From Trochalopteron elliotii (Eukaryota > Chordata > Aves > Passeriformes > Leiothrichidae), in NCBI GenBank assembly GCA_024734555.1, contig JANPWX010000026.1:2234031-2298030 (forward strand): 64,000 nt of DNA, given 5' to 3'. The notes under the pieces were generated by a model that was not told the DNA's origin, did not search any database, and was given only the letters and a program-made list of their open reading frames with translations. Positions within the stretch are counted from its first letter, which is position 1. Each line of letters opens with the position of its first letter. The translations under genes were made by a program, and so were the position numbers. Positions 26,518 to 38,432 of this stretch are shown here, one piece after another.

Positions 26518-29500
26518 CTGTGCAGGAAAGTAAACATTTCACAGGTTTATGCTGCCTGGTAATGCAACCTACACTGTTCAAATTCAACACATTTTGAAGC
26601 ACTATTTACTATGGACACAATTAGATAGTTAATTTCTTTCACAGTAAGTTCATAAAAGTCTTAAAGAAAGAAAAACAAAGAAAGTCCCTGAATGCTTCTT
26701 ACACCTGGCTTGTGTCCAGAAGGGTTTTTGTGAGGAATCAGCTGCTATTACTCACTTTCTGTTAAGAGCCAATAAGATTTAATTTACACAATGCTTGCTT
26801 ACAAGACATTATCACCTGGAAACTAACACAAGAAGGGGCAAAAAAGAATATAGATCCAATAAAACTCTGAAGCCAGCTATACTATTTTCTATTTTTCTAC
26901 TAATTTTCTTTCACATCGAAGTTTCTGTTTCAGTGCAGCGATCTTTCTGTTAAACACAGGCGTTTTTACACAGACAAAAATCTTAATTACATTTTTCAGG
27001 GCTAAGATATCAAAAAAGAAAAAAGGAATAAATATTAGTTTAATAAATGAGGTTCAGAAAAAAGAGGCATGCAACTATCCTATTGAGCAAAGCATGTGCT
27101 GTGTATGTGGGAGCCAACCTCACTCACATGAGCATTTAACTTTGGCAGGGGGCAGTAGAGAAGTAGAAAATCAAAATACAACTGCAATACAAAATGTAGG
27201 CACTACTACATCATCATCTGAGTCCCCCCAAGAATGATTTATTTGCTATTTATCCTGAAAAAACTGCTTTTTTAACAGACCTAAGGTTGTATGTATCCTA
27301 CTTTCAAAATATTTCTTTGGGACAGGGCAATTATCTTCCAGCTGCTTAAAATCATCTATCAGCTAAATGATTCCTACTCCAGAGTTCCAGGAGAAGGGAA
27401 ACATAAGTAAGGGAATGTTCACATGCCCTATTGGTCAAAGATCAGCTAACTCAAGAAGTATCTATTCCTAGGATGAGCTAACCCAGTTGTCTTCACATGA
27501 CATCCATCAGAGAACACTCACTAAATGGTCTTTGCTTAATCAAACTATGGCTGATCTCATCAGCACATGGGAGGCAGCCAGCAAAAGCTCAATTTTCTTC
27601 AGCTGCCTGAAGTGTGGAAAGCAGGCTTCTCTACCTTGAGGCTTGATTAGCTACCTGCTAATCTACCAGACTGCTTTCAGGTACTAAATCCTTCCTCTGG
27701 GCTGCTCAAATTCTGTTCTGGACAGAGCTTGCCATCAGGATTTTGTACTAGACCTCAAGAAGCAACACTATATTAAGAGTTATAAACAGGGCTTCAGAAA
27801 CGTTTCTTCTGATGGCCTCTGGTTTCGACACTAATGCAGTGAAAAAGATCCCTGAAGAGCACATTTATGTCCAGCCTCCTTCTCATTATACAGTACATAA
27901 AAGGAATAAGGCTCCCAACTCCATTCCTACAAAACAAGGATCAATGAGACAATAATTCCATGGCTCTCTTACTGTCTCCCTTGCTAAGATCTGCCATTTC
28001 CCATGATGCCAGTGATGCACTGGAGAGGCTCCTGGGTGGTGGCATCAGTGGTGCCATCTTCCCTCAGTGAGGGGCACCCTTGCAACCAACCCCAGAGCTT
28101 AACAAGCCAGCAAATTCATTCCTCAGGAGCCAAAAGTGGGCTTCAGACTCCTCAATTAATCTTAAAGGGTGGTAGGCCACAAGGAGAAGCAATTTGGAAA
28201 TGAAATTGGAATATATTGTTTTACTTTTGAGTTGAGCAGAGCTGCTATGGAAATCAGATTCAGGCTTCATGTTCATTTGCACAACTGGCTTTTACATAAA
28301 TACTAATAAGACAATACAACAAGTCAAAATCGTGATCTTCAAAACATACTAATACTTGTTAGTACCATTAGATTGAAGCTGATGTTTCAAAGACAGCATG
28401 TCCTCATGACAAAGGCACTTAAAATTGTATCAGTATGTAATTGCAATTGATATGTAATACGTAATGAAAATACAAGTCTGAAGGTGGAAAGACAGGTACA
28501 TCAAAATTCTGTCATTTCCATTTTTAAGCACCAAGACTTGAATTTTGTTTTTCCTCCCTCTTCCTAAAGAAAAGGGCCAGCAGAGGGCAACATCTCACTT
28601 TTCACGATCAGTTTTCCCAGCCACAACAGTAACAGATTTTTGGGCTTTATAAGAATGAAACAAAATCAGAGAGCATTTTGAGTTCAGGCACTGAGAACTT
28701 GGCAAGACAAAAAGAGAAACACTCTTGATTAGTCACCAGTGGTGATTTCTGGAAGCGACCACAAGAGCTACTACTGAGCTTACGCCTCCAGTCCAGCTGG
28801 TTTTTGTAACTCCAGGCCTGGCTTAGTCCTCAACACCACAAACACACTTCTAATTTCCCATTCAGTCTAACCCCTGCACAATGTTTAAAAGACATCTTAA
28901 ACCAGGAAACAATTCAACTACAATTACATTGGTAAAGTAGCAAATCTTTCATAGAGGTTACTGAGAATAAGAAGCCTGAGACAATTAGGAAGAAACAGCA
29001 CCAGCATCAGAGTAAATCACATCATTGCCTCAGTGTGCACGTGTGTTATTTTACATGGCAATATAGTACATCAACTAAAGTGAAGGGCGGTCGGATGTCA
29101 GATTTTCATCTGCTGCCAAGAAGAGGAGGAATTTTCAAATAGTTACCACTGACAGGATTACTTTCTCAGCTTTCATTCACCTACTCATTTGACATCAGTT
29201 ATCTAGTCCCTCGTATCAAGATAATTTACAAGCTATAAAATATTTGTCAGAGACCAGTCTGAGGCACAGAGCATAGAAAAAAAGATCTTGCCCCAAGCCC
29301 ATTCATGTAACAGTAAGTGAACGGAGGTACTGCCAGTTGCCAGAATTCTAATCAATTTCCTGGCTCTCTATCCTGTGTGAGAAAGAGACAAAGGGAGGTG
29401 GCCAATTTCAACTACGAAGGGCCTCCAAGGCCCAAGTAACTGCTCTCAACCCAGTCTATTTTGTCTTGTTCTTTCCCAAACTGCTCAGACCATTCACAGC

Positions 29501-29745
29501 ATTTGCACCATCTTAATACCTCTATTACAAGTCAACCAGACAGTGTAAGAGAGGATGTCAACAAGGAACAAGAATAAAAAGCAGGATATCCAAAGAGGCC
29601 TCCAAATGCTCCAATTAATGAGGCAAGAGACACCTATTGGTAACAGGAAATGTGACCTGGATCACAAGTAGCCCTTATCTAAAAGGAGTGGATGCACAGA
29701 GGTGCTCATTATAGAAAAATCTGAAGCTTTCCAAATCATACTGAC
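26518..29745 (-). other. FNIP2 intron 13
   Basis: Intron of about 3.2 kb. No repeat family, RNA gene or alternative exon could be recognised. Confidence 0.85.
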
Positions 29746-29915
29746 CCAGCTGTGCCCAGAGAGGGTTATACGGGTGGGATTTTGCCAGCATGTTCACAGA
29801 CTGGGATGTGCGCTTCTCAGAGAAGGCCTTGATGGGAGGGTGGTCAACTGGCATCACTGTTGGGACCCAAGCCAGGTGATATGTCAGCACTGCGGTCAAC
29901 AAAGCAGCAAAGAAC
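29746..29915 (-). CDS. FNIP2: FNIP2 exon 13: [20 protein letters not shown]
   Basis: The exon has 170 nt and encodes residues 423-478 with split Gln422 and Gly479. It contains [20 protein letters not shown], then [18 protein letters not shown] and [12 protein letters not shown]. The hydrophobic stretch is a buried DENN helix rather than a membrane segment. The acceptor ends TCCTAG. The donor is GTCAGT, weaker than its neighbours because position +3 is C. Reading past it adds 22 codons before a stop. Confidence 0.97.
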
Positions 29916-30051
29916 CTAGGAGAAGGAGAAAAAAGTATGTCCAAAGTAACACCAGCAAAAGAACACCCCATTAAGTGCTTCAGCATATTCACATGCACTC
30001 GGAAGCACATAAGCTTTTTCTCTTAAGAAAAAGGGAGTGGGGGAAGCTTAC

Positions 30052-30198
30052 TGGTTTTTGTTGATCTGTTCTATCAGAAATGTAAATTCTTTAAGGAAAC
30101 GCTGGCATAGTTGATTCTTTTCCAGGGTGCTGGACATCATATTAAGCCACACTGGCTCTGCAATCCTTGGAACAGAATATAGGTTCCAGATGGTAATT
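30052..30198 (-). CDS. FNIP2: FNIP2 exon 12: [16 protein letters not shown]
   Basis: The exon has 147 nt and encodes residues 374-421 with split Arg373 and Gln422. It reads [40 protein letters not shown] and EQINKN, a DENN-core block. The acceptor ends TGAGCAG and the donor is GTAAGC. A T-rich tract of about 100 bp (A-rich in the transcript) lies roughly 100 nt upstream in intron 11. Confidence 0.97.
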
Positions 30199-30295
30199 CT
30201 GCTCAAAGAAAATTTCCAAAAAGTAAGTGTTAACATGCATGTTTAAATTCTGCAAATAAATAAAAGTAGCCCCTTTCCTCTTCTGTTGTCCAGAT

Positions 30296-30403
30296 TTTAA
30301 TTTGGGTTTTTTGTTTGGCTTTTTGTTTGGTTTTTTGTTGTTTTTTTTTTTCTTTTTCTTTTTTTTTCTTTTTTTTTTGGTTTTTTTTTTTTTTTTTTTT
30401 TGG
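30296..30403. repeat. T-rich low-complexity tract in intron 11
   Basis: Roughly 105 bp that is nearly all T with interspersed G and C, ending in an uninterrupted run of more than 20 T. In the FNIP2 transcript it is A-rich and lies about 100 nt upstream of the exon 12 acceptor. It could be a poly(A) tail remnant or a slippage-prone tract. The length in the assembly may be inexact. Confidence 0.9.
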
Positions 30404-31132
30404 TAAGATCCAGGAGACTAAACAAACTGGAAGACTTTTTACTCTTCCAGTAGTTACTAGTGTCCAAAACACTAGTCTGTTTAATTCTTATTATCAGTAA
30501 CCCAATGTCTTCATACGAGTTACATATTTGGCTTCCCTTCTTTGCATTCCCATGTGAATTTCATTCAGAGAAACCATTCAGAAATAAGTCTGAGGGGAAG
30601 AAGAACCCATTCTGTTCATTGCACGGATTCAATTCTACATTCCAGATATTACACAAACTCCATTCCATTAAAGCCTTCTCTCTCTCCTGGGCTGACTTCC
30701 TTAGCCTTTGACCATCCCAACCTTTCTCAAGTAGGGAAAAGAGAGCTTTTGACTGCAATTTTCTTGCTAATTACGTTGTTCAGCATCTATGGCTAGGAGC
30801 AGACACATCTATCTGCCTGAGTACATCAATCCACCCAACTGCACAGGCATCAGCAGAAGCCAGCTCTTGATGAGATGTTTAGACTAACTGACAATCCCAG
30901 GAATATGTGAGTGCAACAGAACTACTTTCCTTCTCATTTGGAAAACAGCTGAGCTGGTTTTGCTAAAGTATTCTGAAAACATTTACCCAACGCAGAAGAT
31001 TCATTCACGCTAACTTCAAGACTGTCTAAAATACAAGACCTTACATTCAATTGCTTATAACTGAAAGTGACAAATATCTGTCATGGGGCATGAAAAGCAC
31101 ACTCCTTGTAATTCAGAATTCCATCAACTCAC

Positions 31133-31221
31133 CTGAATTCTCCCAGGGCATCCATGACACGGCTGATATAAACCTGCACTCTCTGGCTGGATTCTGCTAT
31201 TTTTCTACATGAGATCATGGC
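31133..31221 (-). CDS. FNIP2: FNIP2 exon 11: DENN helix
   Basis: The exon has 89 nt and encodes residues 344-372 plus two bases of Arg373: [20 protein letters not shown] then RVMDALGEF. It is near-identical to mammalian FNIP2 and probably helical. The acceptor context is ATCAAG, with a weak pyrimidine tract, and the donor is GTGAGT. The phase agrees on both sides. Confidence 0.95.
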
Positions 31222-31788
31222 CTTGATTAAGAGTTAAAGACACAAAACAGCTGCTTAAAGGATTCACATTCTTCATCTTTTTAGACTTCATTAACATGTC
31301 AAAATAACTAAGATCTATCCCCAGTCCTATACAGCCACTCCAGACAGCAACAAATGCCAACCTCCCTCCACCTCAAAGGAGACCAATCCCTGAATTACTG
31401 GGCAAGGGGACAGAAGAAAACATTTTTGAGAGTAAGAAGACAGCAACAAATATTTTGTGCCTCTCTTTTAGACACTGCATGAAAGGATAGAGTACCATAA
31501 TTTCCACAGTCTCCAGGGAGTCAAGAAAACCTCAAAGTGAAATTCAGCAAGATGGAAAGAAAAACCACCCATAGCATAAGACTCTCCATTCTAACTCTGT
31601 CTAGAAAAAAAACTACCTCTTTCAGCAAATGCTGAGTTCCTACACTGGGCTCAAGCTCAAGACTGCATGTGTAAGGAGGGAGGTAAGCTTGAAACCACGC
31701 ACCTTCTCCCACTCGTCATCTATCATATTCTAGAATACTTCATTCTGATTGACATTTTTCCACATTATGCCAAATTAGTATTCTGTAC

Positions 31789-31990
31789 CTTTTCTATTGC
31801 ATATTTCAGCTTGTTCATGTGGGACTCAAAAAGAGGAAAGTGAGAGAAAAAGAAATCCTGGAAGTTTCTCTGTGCTTCTTCTTTTTCAGGCAGAGAAAAG
31901 ATTATGCTGATTGCAATTTTTTTCCTCCGAACCATTGCAGGATTGGAGCTGCAGCTTTCATCAGCCATACTAAACATTTCTTCAGTGGAC
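31789..31990 (-). CDS. FNIP2: FNIP2 exon 10: start of the DENN part
   Basis: The exon has 202 nt and encodes residues 277-343, completing Trp276 and ending on a full codon. [13 protein letters not shown] is a hydrophobic strand, followed by an acidic loop (EKEEAQ) and [20 protein letters not shown], a helix rich in aromatic residues. This conserved block opens the DENN half of the protein. The acceptor ends CTTACAG and the donor is GTACAG. Confidence 0.97.
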
Positions 31991-32755
31991 CTGTAAGACA
32001 GATTTGTTAGGACAGTTACCTGTGTACTGAGAGATAATTCAGCTTCTCTCCATAGATCTCTATATAGTGGAAGGTATTTAATTCATAGGACTCCTTTGAC
32101 TCACTACATAAGGCTTTGCTGTCACATGTTTCTGAACAGAGAATACCTGACATTTTGATGGATAAGCCCTGTGCTTGTTCAAATAGGAAGAAGACAATCC
32201 CCAGAGAGGCCTGGTGTGAACAGTTTCCTCCTGGATTTATCTTTCAGGGAGATTGAGAAAAGTGAACAGAGATACATCACACAAAATCATAACCAAAATG
32301 GTTAAAGGTAACTTTGGAGCTGTGAACTGCATCCAGCACTAGAGCTCCTCTCTAGGTGCCCAGCAGCATATTTATGATGCTCTTGAATCTGGACTGTTGC
32401 TCATGAGGGAAACATAACCTACACTACCTATATTGTTCTGGCATCTTAAGATAGATGTTTGCACTTAACCATAGAAAATAAAGCTATTTTAATTGAAGAC
32501 AAAATGTGAACACTTAGTAATTACTGTGAAAACACAAACTTAATGCCTACAAATACACGCTTGCCCAGCTCAAAGTTGTGTAGACTTCAGTTTAGAAAGA
32601 TTTGTTTTCTGCTTAAAACTATAAAAAATACCAGAAAAAAAAACCACCCACCCAGTGGCTATTTTACAACCATTATTATTTCCCCAAGTTCTGTTTATTT
32701 CCTTGATAGTTCTGCCACATTTCTTTCAACAATTATGTCTCTTCTCGATATTATA

Positions 32756-33040
32756 CATGGGTTGCTATTAGGATCAATGCTGCTTAATGTTTTGATTATC
32801 AGCCTGGCCTGTGGATCATAACACACCCTCAGTGAGTTTGCAGATAATGTCAAATGGAGGAAAAATGGTCAGTCAAGGGGACAGCAGTGTCCAAAGAGGC
32901 TGTGGAATCTCCATCCTTGGAGATTTTCAAGACTCAGTCATAAGTCAAGTTCCACAGCCACCTGATGTAAATTTCAAGCTACTGCTTTGCACGGGCAACT
33001 GCTGGATGATATCCACAAGCCTCAGCCCAGGACAAGTTTT
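32756..33040 (+). mobile_element. Decayed CR1 LINE fragment in FNIP2 intron 9
   Basis: GGATCAATGCTGCTTAATGT and CACCCTCAGTGAGTTTGCAG are CR1 ORF2 sequence. They are followed abruptly by the near-3' segment GGCTGTGGAATCTCCATCCT. The several hundred bases of consensus between these parts are missing, so the copy has an internal deletion. It is plus strand, opposite to FNIP2, and more diverged than the other copies. Confidence 0.75.
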
Positions 33041-33188
33041 ACTGTGATTATACAAAACAGTGGCAATTCCCTCACTCTGTTCTTCTATAAATACCAGCCT
33101 TCCAGTGCTAGATATTGATACTGCTAGATTTACAAAATTATTAATTTTTCTTGCTTAAAGTCTCGATCAATTTCACTGAAAAAACATG

Positions 33189-33219
33189 GTGTGTATATAT
33201 ATATACACACACATACATA
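33189..33219. repeat. TG/TA/CA microsatellite with perfect palindrome
   Basis: GTGTATATATATATACAC at 33191-33208 is its own reverse complement, followed by ACACATACATA. Intron 9 of FNIP2. Confidence 0.8.
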
Positions 33220-35323
33220 AGTAAAGCAGCATGGACAAAATGTCTGTTGAAAGGAACTTCAACTGAATAATGGGTTTTAATCTACTGAGAAATTATAGGA
33301 GAAAAGGGTAAAAAAGACAAAAAAGCCATGGAGACATTCTGAGCAGCAGCTCATCTGGAAATAGCTTGGGTTTAGAGTTTTTTTTAAGTTAGGACTGCAA
33401 GACCAGTGAGTGGTAATTAAAAGTTTGAAGTCTTTTCATATCAGAATTATCTTGAAATGGAGTCTGTAGTATTTACAGAACACCATGAAGCAATTAACAA
33501 AAGGAAAAGCTCAGGGCTAAGCATTCATTCTTAGTCCATTCTAAAAATAAGTGGTTTACAGTTTAATTGGTTTGACAAAGTTAAATATACAAAAAATTCT
33601 CATCACAGGGGTATGAGTCCATGAACACAGGATAAAACACACAATTAAGTCCCAGCAAAAAACAGCTTGTGGGAAAACACAGTTCAAGACAAAAACATAA
33701 CCTCATTTGAACTTCAGGAACTTGCATACAGAGACAGAAATTCCCAAGGAAGTCGGAAAAGGATGGTCAGTCAGCATCTAAGAAACATCACAAACTTTTG
33801 TACTGCTTCCCAGGAACAGAAATTGAGGAATTTAGGTCTCAGAGAAAAGCCCTTTGAACAAAACTGTTAATCTACCTTGCTTGCCAATTGACTATGTGGA
33901 GTTCCAACTAAGCATTTCAATTTCTTTGAGCTATTGGCCTAAAACATCAGTCACAGAGACTGCAGAATCTTGGCTGCGACAACCTGGGGTCCAAACTCTT
34001 GTGGCACTGAAGTATTCAACCAGAAGCCTACTGTTTCTCTAGCAAGTAACCAGAAAACAAGTATCTGAAGAGGCTTTTTGGCTTAGAAAGAGTCCCAGCT
34101 GAAGAATAGTTCTAGACAGTGAAAAGAATGATGTGCTGTTTCCAGTATCTTTCCCCAGCACAAGTTCTCCAGTGTGGAAAAAAAACCCCACCAACTCTGC
34201 TCCCAACAGCAAATAAGCAGCCCAAAGAGGCTACTTTCCTCTAAACAACTTGTAAATTTCGGAACACTTTGTAGAAATTTGTATTTGTGAAAATTTGGCT
34301 ACTTCTTAAACTAGGCTGAAATGTTTATTTAGCCTAGATGTTTTAACCTTTTTTACGTGGGCTGCTGTCAGTCTTATTTCTTCAGGAAACTAGACTAAAA
34401 AGTACTTCAGTTTACTCAAAGCAACCAGTTTACTCTCAACTGCAAGTGTGATTTAGAAAGCATGACTGCTATATTGGCACCATAGCACAATTTTTCATGT
34501 TAGAAGTGATTCACTAAGAATACCTAGAATAAAATGCAAGTGTTAGTTGACACTAGGAAAATAAGTCTTTTCAAACAGGGTTTAATTTTTATTTTTTACT
34601 GAGTACATATTTTAACTGGCAGTTATATGCTTCTCTTAACTGAAAAGGGAGACAGGCCAAATAGTATGAATTTCTTGTAGGTCTCCACTAACTCCATTCT
34701 GTCTCTGGGTCCAGGTGGATGAGTACAGAGAGAGGATAATCAAGAACCATTTGCTATTTTGCAAAAGACAAGGGAAGAATTTGCTTATTAGCTATGAAAA
34801 GTCTGCTGCATTCCATGCTTTGTTATGCCACTGAGCTACAAAAGCTAATAAAATTCCAAAACAGAAGCCAAGCTTTTTGATCACAGATTTTTTTTTTCTT
34901 CCTGTTTTGGCAGAAGTCACATCAGGAACATCCTGTACCAGCCAAGAGAGTCGTCATGGGCTATTACTCCAAAATTTCACTAACTGCTCACTAGTCAGAC
35001 TTCATCATAGTATAAAGTCATTATGGCAGCAGTGCTGCTACAGTCCATTTTTCAGAATATGGCTTCATACAGAGCCTATACATTCATACCATAATACACA
35101 GCCTATGTATTCAATAAAAATAATTATATTCCAAATTGGGCTTTGAAGTTCACATGCAGCCAAAACTTACCTTTTTTATACTGGCAATCTTATGTAACAC
35201 GAAGATAGTCTGAGTCAAGAACATTTAATAACAGGATTTGTACTTTTAAAGAAAAGGCTTAAGCTCTGTTTAGCTTAAATTACTGCCAAATACTTGTTGT
35301 AAAAAGAAAGGTGCTACACTCAC

Positions 35324-35453
35324 CATCTTGGAATAATTCCATTCTCTAAACTGGTTGTCTGACTTCGGAGCCAACGACGTTGGTAGCTGCTAGAAGATGA
35401 TGATGAAGAGCTTGGAGATGGAAAAGGAGTAACCAGAAGACTGCTCAGAGATG
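35324..35453 (-). CDS. FNIP2: FNIP2 exon 9: poly-Ser and [16 protein letters not shown]
   Basis: The exon has 130 nt and encodes residues 234-275 plus two bases of Trp276. Order: [13 protein letters not shown], a run of nine Ser, [16 protein letters not shown], then IIPR. The Ser run uses mixed Ser codons, so it is not a plain trinucleotide repeat. The basic-Ser/Thr motifs suit phosphorylation (inference). The acceptor ends TTCATAG and the donor is GTGAGT. Confidence 0.97.
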
Positions 35454-36061
35454 CTATGAAGAAAGCAAGAAATCCCACATACAATGAATCACAAAGAGCG
35501 CTGGTTAAATATTTTTCTTCATACTCTAACAATTTCGCACAAATATTGCTTTTGCTTGCTGATTTTTTTCACACAACTCACTTGTAACAGGAGAGAAAAT
35601 TATTTGAAATAAATCTTGTTGGTTGAGGACATTAATTTGTTATAAAGTAGCAGATTTTCCCTACTAACACATACTAAAATGTATCTTATTCTCATTAAAA
35701 GCGCTCTCTCCCAAGAGTTGTTGCACTCCCATTACAATAGACAGGACGACTTCCGGCCTTCATTTTCCTATCCAGTGTAAAAAACCAATTCCTCTTCATT
35801 TGCACTAGTGAAGGCTCCTACCAGTTCTTCCTCCAAAATATAAATTGGCTAAGAACCCAGAACATGGTGGCTGTGAACAAAGAATATAATTACACATCTT
35901 TTTGCATGAAGGCTTGGGGCAAATGCAGAAGGCAAACCACTTAGCAGATAAAAGCAATTATGGATTTACAGGTCATGAGGTGTCTATATTTCAGGTGAAT
36001 CACTGCAGCCAAGAATTGTAACAATTAAAAAAGCAGGCAAACAAGATAGAACAGCAGATAC

Positions 36062-36133
36062 CTGACCGAGCAATGCCGCTGTCTCTGTCCTCATTTTGTC
36101 CTCTGCTAGGCATATCAACAGGTGTGCTGTGTG
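36062..36133 (-). CDS. FNIP2: FNIP2 exon 8: [13 protein letters not shown] linker
   Basis: The exon has 72 nt and encodes residues 210-232 with split Ala209 and Ala233. The protein [20 protein letters not shown] continues into ARS and joins exon 9 as a second RSAS motif. This is part of the Ser-rich linker between the longin and DENN domains. The acceptor ends GTTTTAG and the donor is GTATCT. Confidence 0.97.
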
Positions 36134-37233
36134 CTAAAACAAACAGAGCAAATCAGTAGAAAATATTACATAATTCATCATACTATTTGTCAGCATTAAA
36201 AAAAAATGTTTACGTTTAAAGGTCATACACCAAAAAAATGACATCCTGTCCTGTTGCTCAAAATCAGGTGTGAAGAGAGGTGGCAGCAAACAGTAGCCTA
36301 TGCTGAGTATCACGTTACTAGAGGAAGGTTATTTGTCCCAATGTAAATGTAAAAACATCTCTAAGGAGCTTAAAAATATGAATACAGTCTGCATTATCAG
36401 AAATCAGATATACTTTGAAAGTGAGGGCTGGTGGTATCCTCATCTGTCACTCTATAAACTCTGAGTATGCAAGATTGTCCCTCAACACAGGTTAAGATCA
36501 TAATGAAACAGGCTAGCACAAGGTCCATTAAAAGGTTGTTTCACTTGCCGAGCTGAGATTTACTGTCCACAAAGCCTCACAGTCAGAAACATTCAACCTA
36601 TGTCACATTACATCAAAGTGTTAGTAGTGCAGAGTTACTCAAATTGTACAGCATGCAAGATTTGCAAAGGCTGTGAAGAAACTGCATTGGTATTTCAATT
36701 CACATTTTTGCAATTAACAGAAGTAATTGGGCCTGAGATCTACCTACCTGCATGGACCATCATTCTGCCTGTAAAAGGAGACTTTATGTAGCTTAAAGTT
36801 TTGAGAATTAAAGAAATTTATATTACATAAGAAAAAAGACCCTTAAAGCCTCCCAGACTTAGCTCAAGAATTTCAAATGTCTGCCATCAAATTGAAAAGT
36901 AGCAAGAGACAAAAGAAAAAGCTGTACACCACCAAGACACCTGCATGTTAGCAAGAAACCAGCAATAAGCCAGGAAACATAAGTTCTCTAAGAAACATAA
37001 GGGCTAATTAATTTTTAAAAACATTACATGAAAATACCTTTTCAATTAAACACAGTAATTTAGCCATTTTTTCAGAAGACATATTTTTAAGTATATGCCA
37101 GATACACCTGTTGTCACTATTTCAGCCCTCTGTTTCTAGAGACTCATTATGCATGTCCTGCAAAGATACAGAAGGAGCTGGATTTGTGTGTGCATATGGA
37201 TGGGTTACACTGTGGCTGGCATTCCACACAAAC
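36134..37233 (-). other. FNIP2 intron 7
   Basis: Intron of 1,100 nt without recognisable features. Other introns of 500-1,100 nt in this gene (3, 5, 8, 10, 11) are likewise plain, except for the T-rich tract in intron 11. Confidence 0.9.
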
Positions 37234-37323
37234 CTGCAAAGAAAGAAGCACTGCGGATGAGCCGGAGGGGACCTCCTTCAGACACACCCTGCAGCAGTTT
37301 GCTGCTACACAGCTGTAACACAC
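37234..37323 (-). CDS. FNIP2: FNIP2 exon 7: [13 protein letters not shown] phospho-motif
   Basis: The exon has 90 nt and encodes residues 180-208 with split Gly179 and Ala209. It contains [17 protein letters not shown] followed by [18 protein letters not shown] is a basophilic kinase-type motif (R-x-x-S with a hydrophobic residue further N-terminal). AMPK sites have been reported in the matching part of FNIP1, and phosphorylation of this copy is inference. The acceptor ends CCTAG and the donor is GTTTGT. Confidence 0.97.
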
Positions 37324-37482
37324 CTAGGAAACAAAAGCAACGTAGAGAAAATGGAAAAAAATGGATAAAAAAATAATACAAATAAAAACCCAAGGAGGTG
37401 ATGTACTGGGAAAAAAAAGCCAAAACTGAATGGACAGATGGCCTGGTGTCGTCAGAAAGATATAGAACCTGGAAATATTTAC

Positions 37483-37583
37483 CTAAATTACTTCCACTGC
37501 GACAGGTTCCCAAACCATTCTGATTGGAGCTCAGCTTCCCCAGGCTGGGATCTTGGTTGATGTATTCAAAGCTATCTTGCAAG
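37483..37583 (-). CDS. FNIP2: FNIP2 exon 6: [12 protein letters not shown] segment
   Basis: The exon has 101 nt and encodes residues 146-178, completing Asn145 and leaving one base of Gly179. [15 protein letters not shown] and TCRSGSNLG are paralogue-specific and identify FNIP2. The acceptor ends ATTTTAG and the donor is GTAAAT. The open reading frame continues without a stop through the whole 159-nt intron that follows (see findings). Confidence 0.96.
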
Positions 37584-38177
37584 CTAAAATAGGAGGGAAA
37601 GCCAGTGTTCCTTGAGAATGTGATCAATAGGCATTAATACTACCTTAAGGTTAGGTTTATTTTATAAAAAAAGAAGGCTGAACATTAACTTTACAGCCAA
37701 ATTGAAGGACAAGTAGTTTCTGAAACTGGAAGGAAACAGTTTTTTTATATTTTAATTATTGGAAGCTTCTTTATGTGACATTTGGGATGCAGTTTATTCA
37801 TACTTGACCATTTTGGGGAGGAGGTACAACAGAACAGCTATCTGTTGAATGAAACAGAAGTGGGATATGGGGACAAAGCAGTCTCAATATATCCCTTCCT
37901 CACCCTTCTGACAGCAGGAAGAGATGGAGGTTCGGATTGTCCAAAGCACCTAACCTCTGAACTTTACCGCATATCCTGGATAAATTACAAAGTAGAAACT
38001 TGGAGATTTTTTTTTTAATTGAAAACTTGGCTGGCCTAACTAGGATCTATTCAGAGAATTCTTCTCCACAACTGCCTTCCCAATCTTCTACCAGAACTAC
38101 AAAAGGAGAAAGAAAGACAGACAATTGCACTGGCTGGGAAAGGAAAAAAATTATATATAAAAAAAGGATGTTCTTAC

Positions 38178-38249
38178 TTATTGTTGCTTCCACTGAAGCT
38201 TCCTACCCTGGCTGAGAAGACTTTACTTATCATCAGCTGTGGGGGAGAG
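38178..38249 (-). CDS. FNIP2: FNIP2 exon 5: [11 protein letters not shown] segment
   Basis: The exon has 72 nt and encodes residues 122-144, flanked by split codons for Arg121 and Asn145. It reads [20 protein letters not shown], where mammalian FNIP2 has [20 protein letters not shown]. The acceptor ends TTTCAG and the donor is GTAAGA. This segment closes the longin part of the protein. Confidence 0.95.
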
Positions 38250-38331
38250 CTGAAAGGATAAACAGTCATTTCAGTGAGTCATCAGTTCCCAGTGCCTGAC
38301 AAGACAGTGTATCACAGAAGAGGACACTCAC

Positions 38332-38432
38332 CGTATGTAGTGAATTTTCAAGGTGGAGCCTTTGTAACTCATTGCCACTGAGCCAAACATCATTTCTCCC
38401 AGCATATTGACATCGGAGGCTGGTCTGGTGTA
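38332..38432 (-). CDS. FNIP2: FNIP2 exon 4: conserved longin core
   Basis: The exon has 101 nt and encodes residues 88-120 plus the first two bases of Arg121. It contains [20 protein letters not shown] and STLKIHYI, almost invariant in FNIP1 and FNIP2, with alternating hydrophobic residues as expected for longin strands. The acceptor ends GTGTAG and the donor is GTGAGT. Only 82 nt of intron separate it from exon 5. Confidence 0.97.

Larger units (their letters stand above)
31991..35323 (-). other. FNIP2 intron 9
   Basis: Intron of about 3.3 kb with the decayed CR1 fragment (32756-33040) and the palindromic microsatellite near 33200. Nothing else is recognised. Confidence 0.9.
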
